From an uncultured Eubacteriales bacterium (lineage in GTDB: Bacteria > Bacillota > Clostridia > Christensenellales > UBA1242): a DNA stretch of 64,000 bases. The stretch is taken from assembly GCA_949001935.1 (NCBI GenBank), contig CARJLX010000003.1:1-64000 (forward strand), written 5' to 3'. Below the pieces are notes generated by a model. It did not search any database. It was not told where the DNA came from and was given only the letters and a program-made list of their open reading frames with translations. Below are positions 63,545 to 64,000 of the stretch, in pieces; positions within the stretch are counted from its first letter, which is position 1, and the number at the start of each line of letters is the position of its first letter. The position numbers and the translations under genes were made by a program.

Positions 63545-63750
63545 GTTGAAAAAGAGAGTAGTTTTGGCAAATTGCTTTTTATAGAGAGGTTGTGTCGGGG
63601 TGAAAGTGCAATCAAGGCAATCAAAATGAAGAACACTTTGGAGTTTGAAAAAACTTAAAGAGAGGTCTATTTTAGACAAGTTAGGTGGCACCGCGGAATT
63701 TTTTCGTCCTAATGTAGAAATACATTTGGGCGATTTTTTGTGCTAGATGG
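63545..63750 (+). promoter_or_regulatory. T-box riboswitch leader
   Basis: Stem I region with AGAGAGTAG near 63553, T-box sequence AGGTGGCACCGCGG at 63683-63696, and a terminator TCGTCCTAATGTA-GAAA-TACATTTGGGCGA-TTTTTT (63704-63740) whose upstream arm overlaps the antiterminator. AAC near 63631-63634 (GAAGAACACTTT) may be the specifier codon, which would sense uncharged tRNA-Asn; this assignment is tentative. Confidence 0.92.
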
Positions 63751-63802
63751 CACTTTTTATCAGCCCAGTTATTAATTAAAAATTTAAAAGGAGAAATGAA
63801 AA

Positions 63803-64000
63803 ATGAAAATTTGTGAAGTGAAACCGGGTGAAGTTGAAATACAAGGTTGGATTGAAAATTTGCGTGATAAAAAAAGTATGCAATTTATTGTTATTCGTGA
63901 TCTTTCAGGCAAAATTCAAGTGACAGTTGTGAAGGAAGAAAATCCTGAAATAGCAGAAATTTTTTCGCATGCAACACTTGAAAGCACTGTAAAAATTAAA
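63803..64000 (+). CDS. class IIb aminoacyl-tRNA synthetase, Asn/Asp type (partial)
   Basis: Only 66 codons before the window ends. VEIQGWIENLRDKKSMQFIVIRDLSGKIQVTVVKEEN is the N-terminal anticodon-binding OB fold of asparaginyl/aspartyl synthetases; its wording looks closer to the archaeal-type AspS/AsnS than to ordinary bacterial AspS. The T-box leader with a possible AAC specifier favours asparagine. AAAGGAG precedes the ATG. Catalytic domain not visible, so specificity is open. Confidence 0.8.
   Translation, partial: MKICEVKPGEVEIQGWIENLRDKKSMQFIVIRDLSGKIQVTVVKEENPEIAEIFSHATLESTVKIK

Overview
The window is a 64-kb stretch of chromosome from a low-GC (roughly one-third G+C by eye) bacterium that looks like an uncultured, spore-forming clostridial Bacillota. 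The evidence is a cluster of origin genes in Firmicutes style (dnaA, dnaN, recF, rpmH, rnpA, yidD, yidC, jag, mnmE, mnmG, rsmG, parA, parB with two parS sites) together with scattered sporulation-type genes (spoIIP, yabP, yabQ, cwlD, a ytaF/mntP relative, and two stand-alone Spo0A DNA-binding-domain proteins). I cannot place it to genus from sequence reading alone.

Layout. 1-713: 5' part of a 16S rRNA gene on the minus strand. 1.27-17.2 kb: one gene for a 5326-residue secreted, membrane-anchored repeat protein. 17.7-28.3 kb: minus-strand accessory and housekeeping genes: SpoIIP-like protein, membrane protein, ABC exporter, XRE regulator with a double operator, a serine-palmitoyltransferase-like enzyme plus a short-chain reductase, YjbR, lipoprotein, phosphoesterase, YqeY. 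28.4-30.6 kb: tRNA-Met, a Spo0A-C-only protein behind three Spo0A-type boxes, rubrerythrin. 30.7-46.7 kb: the origin region, with parS sites, parAB, rsmG-mnmG, mnmE, jag-yidC-yidD-rnpA-rpmH, dnaN and dnaA all on the minus strand. It is interrupted by small plus-strand genes (membrane protein, GNAT, unknown protein, dut), each with its own promoter and terminator. oriC (DnaA boxes, AT-rich unwinding region, TAG triplets) lies between dnaN and dnaA near 45.1-45.35 kb. Left of it genes point mostly left, right of it mostly right, consistent with bidirectional replication from there.

46.8-64 kb: frameshifted gene, lipoproteins, recF, ytaF/mntP, cwlD, a two-gene toxin/immunity-like cassette bracketed by a decayed copy of the start of cwlD, a coiled-coil fibre-like protein, a second Spo0A-C-only gene, membrane proteins, tRNA-Asn with a duplicated 3' remnant, yabQ/yabP, an RluA-type pseudouridine synthase, tRNA-Arg with an odd T loop, XRE regulator, uvrA, lipoprotein, and a T-box leader in front of a truncated class IIb aminoacyl-tRNA synthetase gene.

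Four signals cut across gene families. (1) A family of seven short elements (core like GCYAAATGCTGKGCGACTA or CCARATGTTCGACGATTATC) sits directly after stop codons and, in the monocistronic cases, before the terminator. (2) G/C homopolymer tracts of 8-9 bases lie inside the spacer of three TTGACA promoters and at the end of one coding region, suggesting phase-variable expression. (3) At least ten genes have a -10 box 5-8 bases before the start codon and no Shine-Dalgarno sequence, i.e. apparent leaderless mRNAs, including recF, uvrA and mnmE. (4) A nearly identical terminator palindrome is reused. All functional readings are inference; the sequence positions are read directly.
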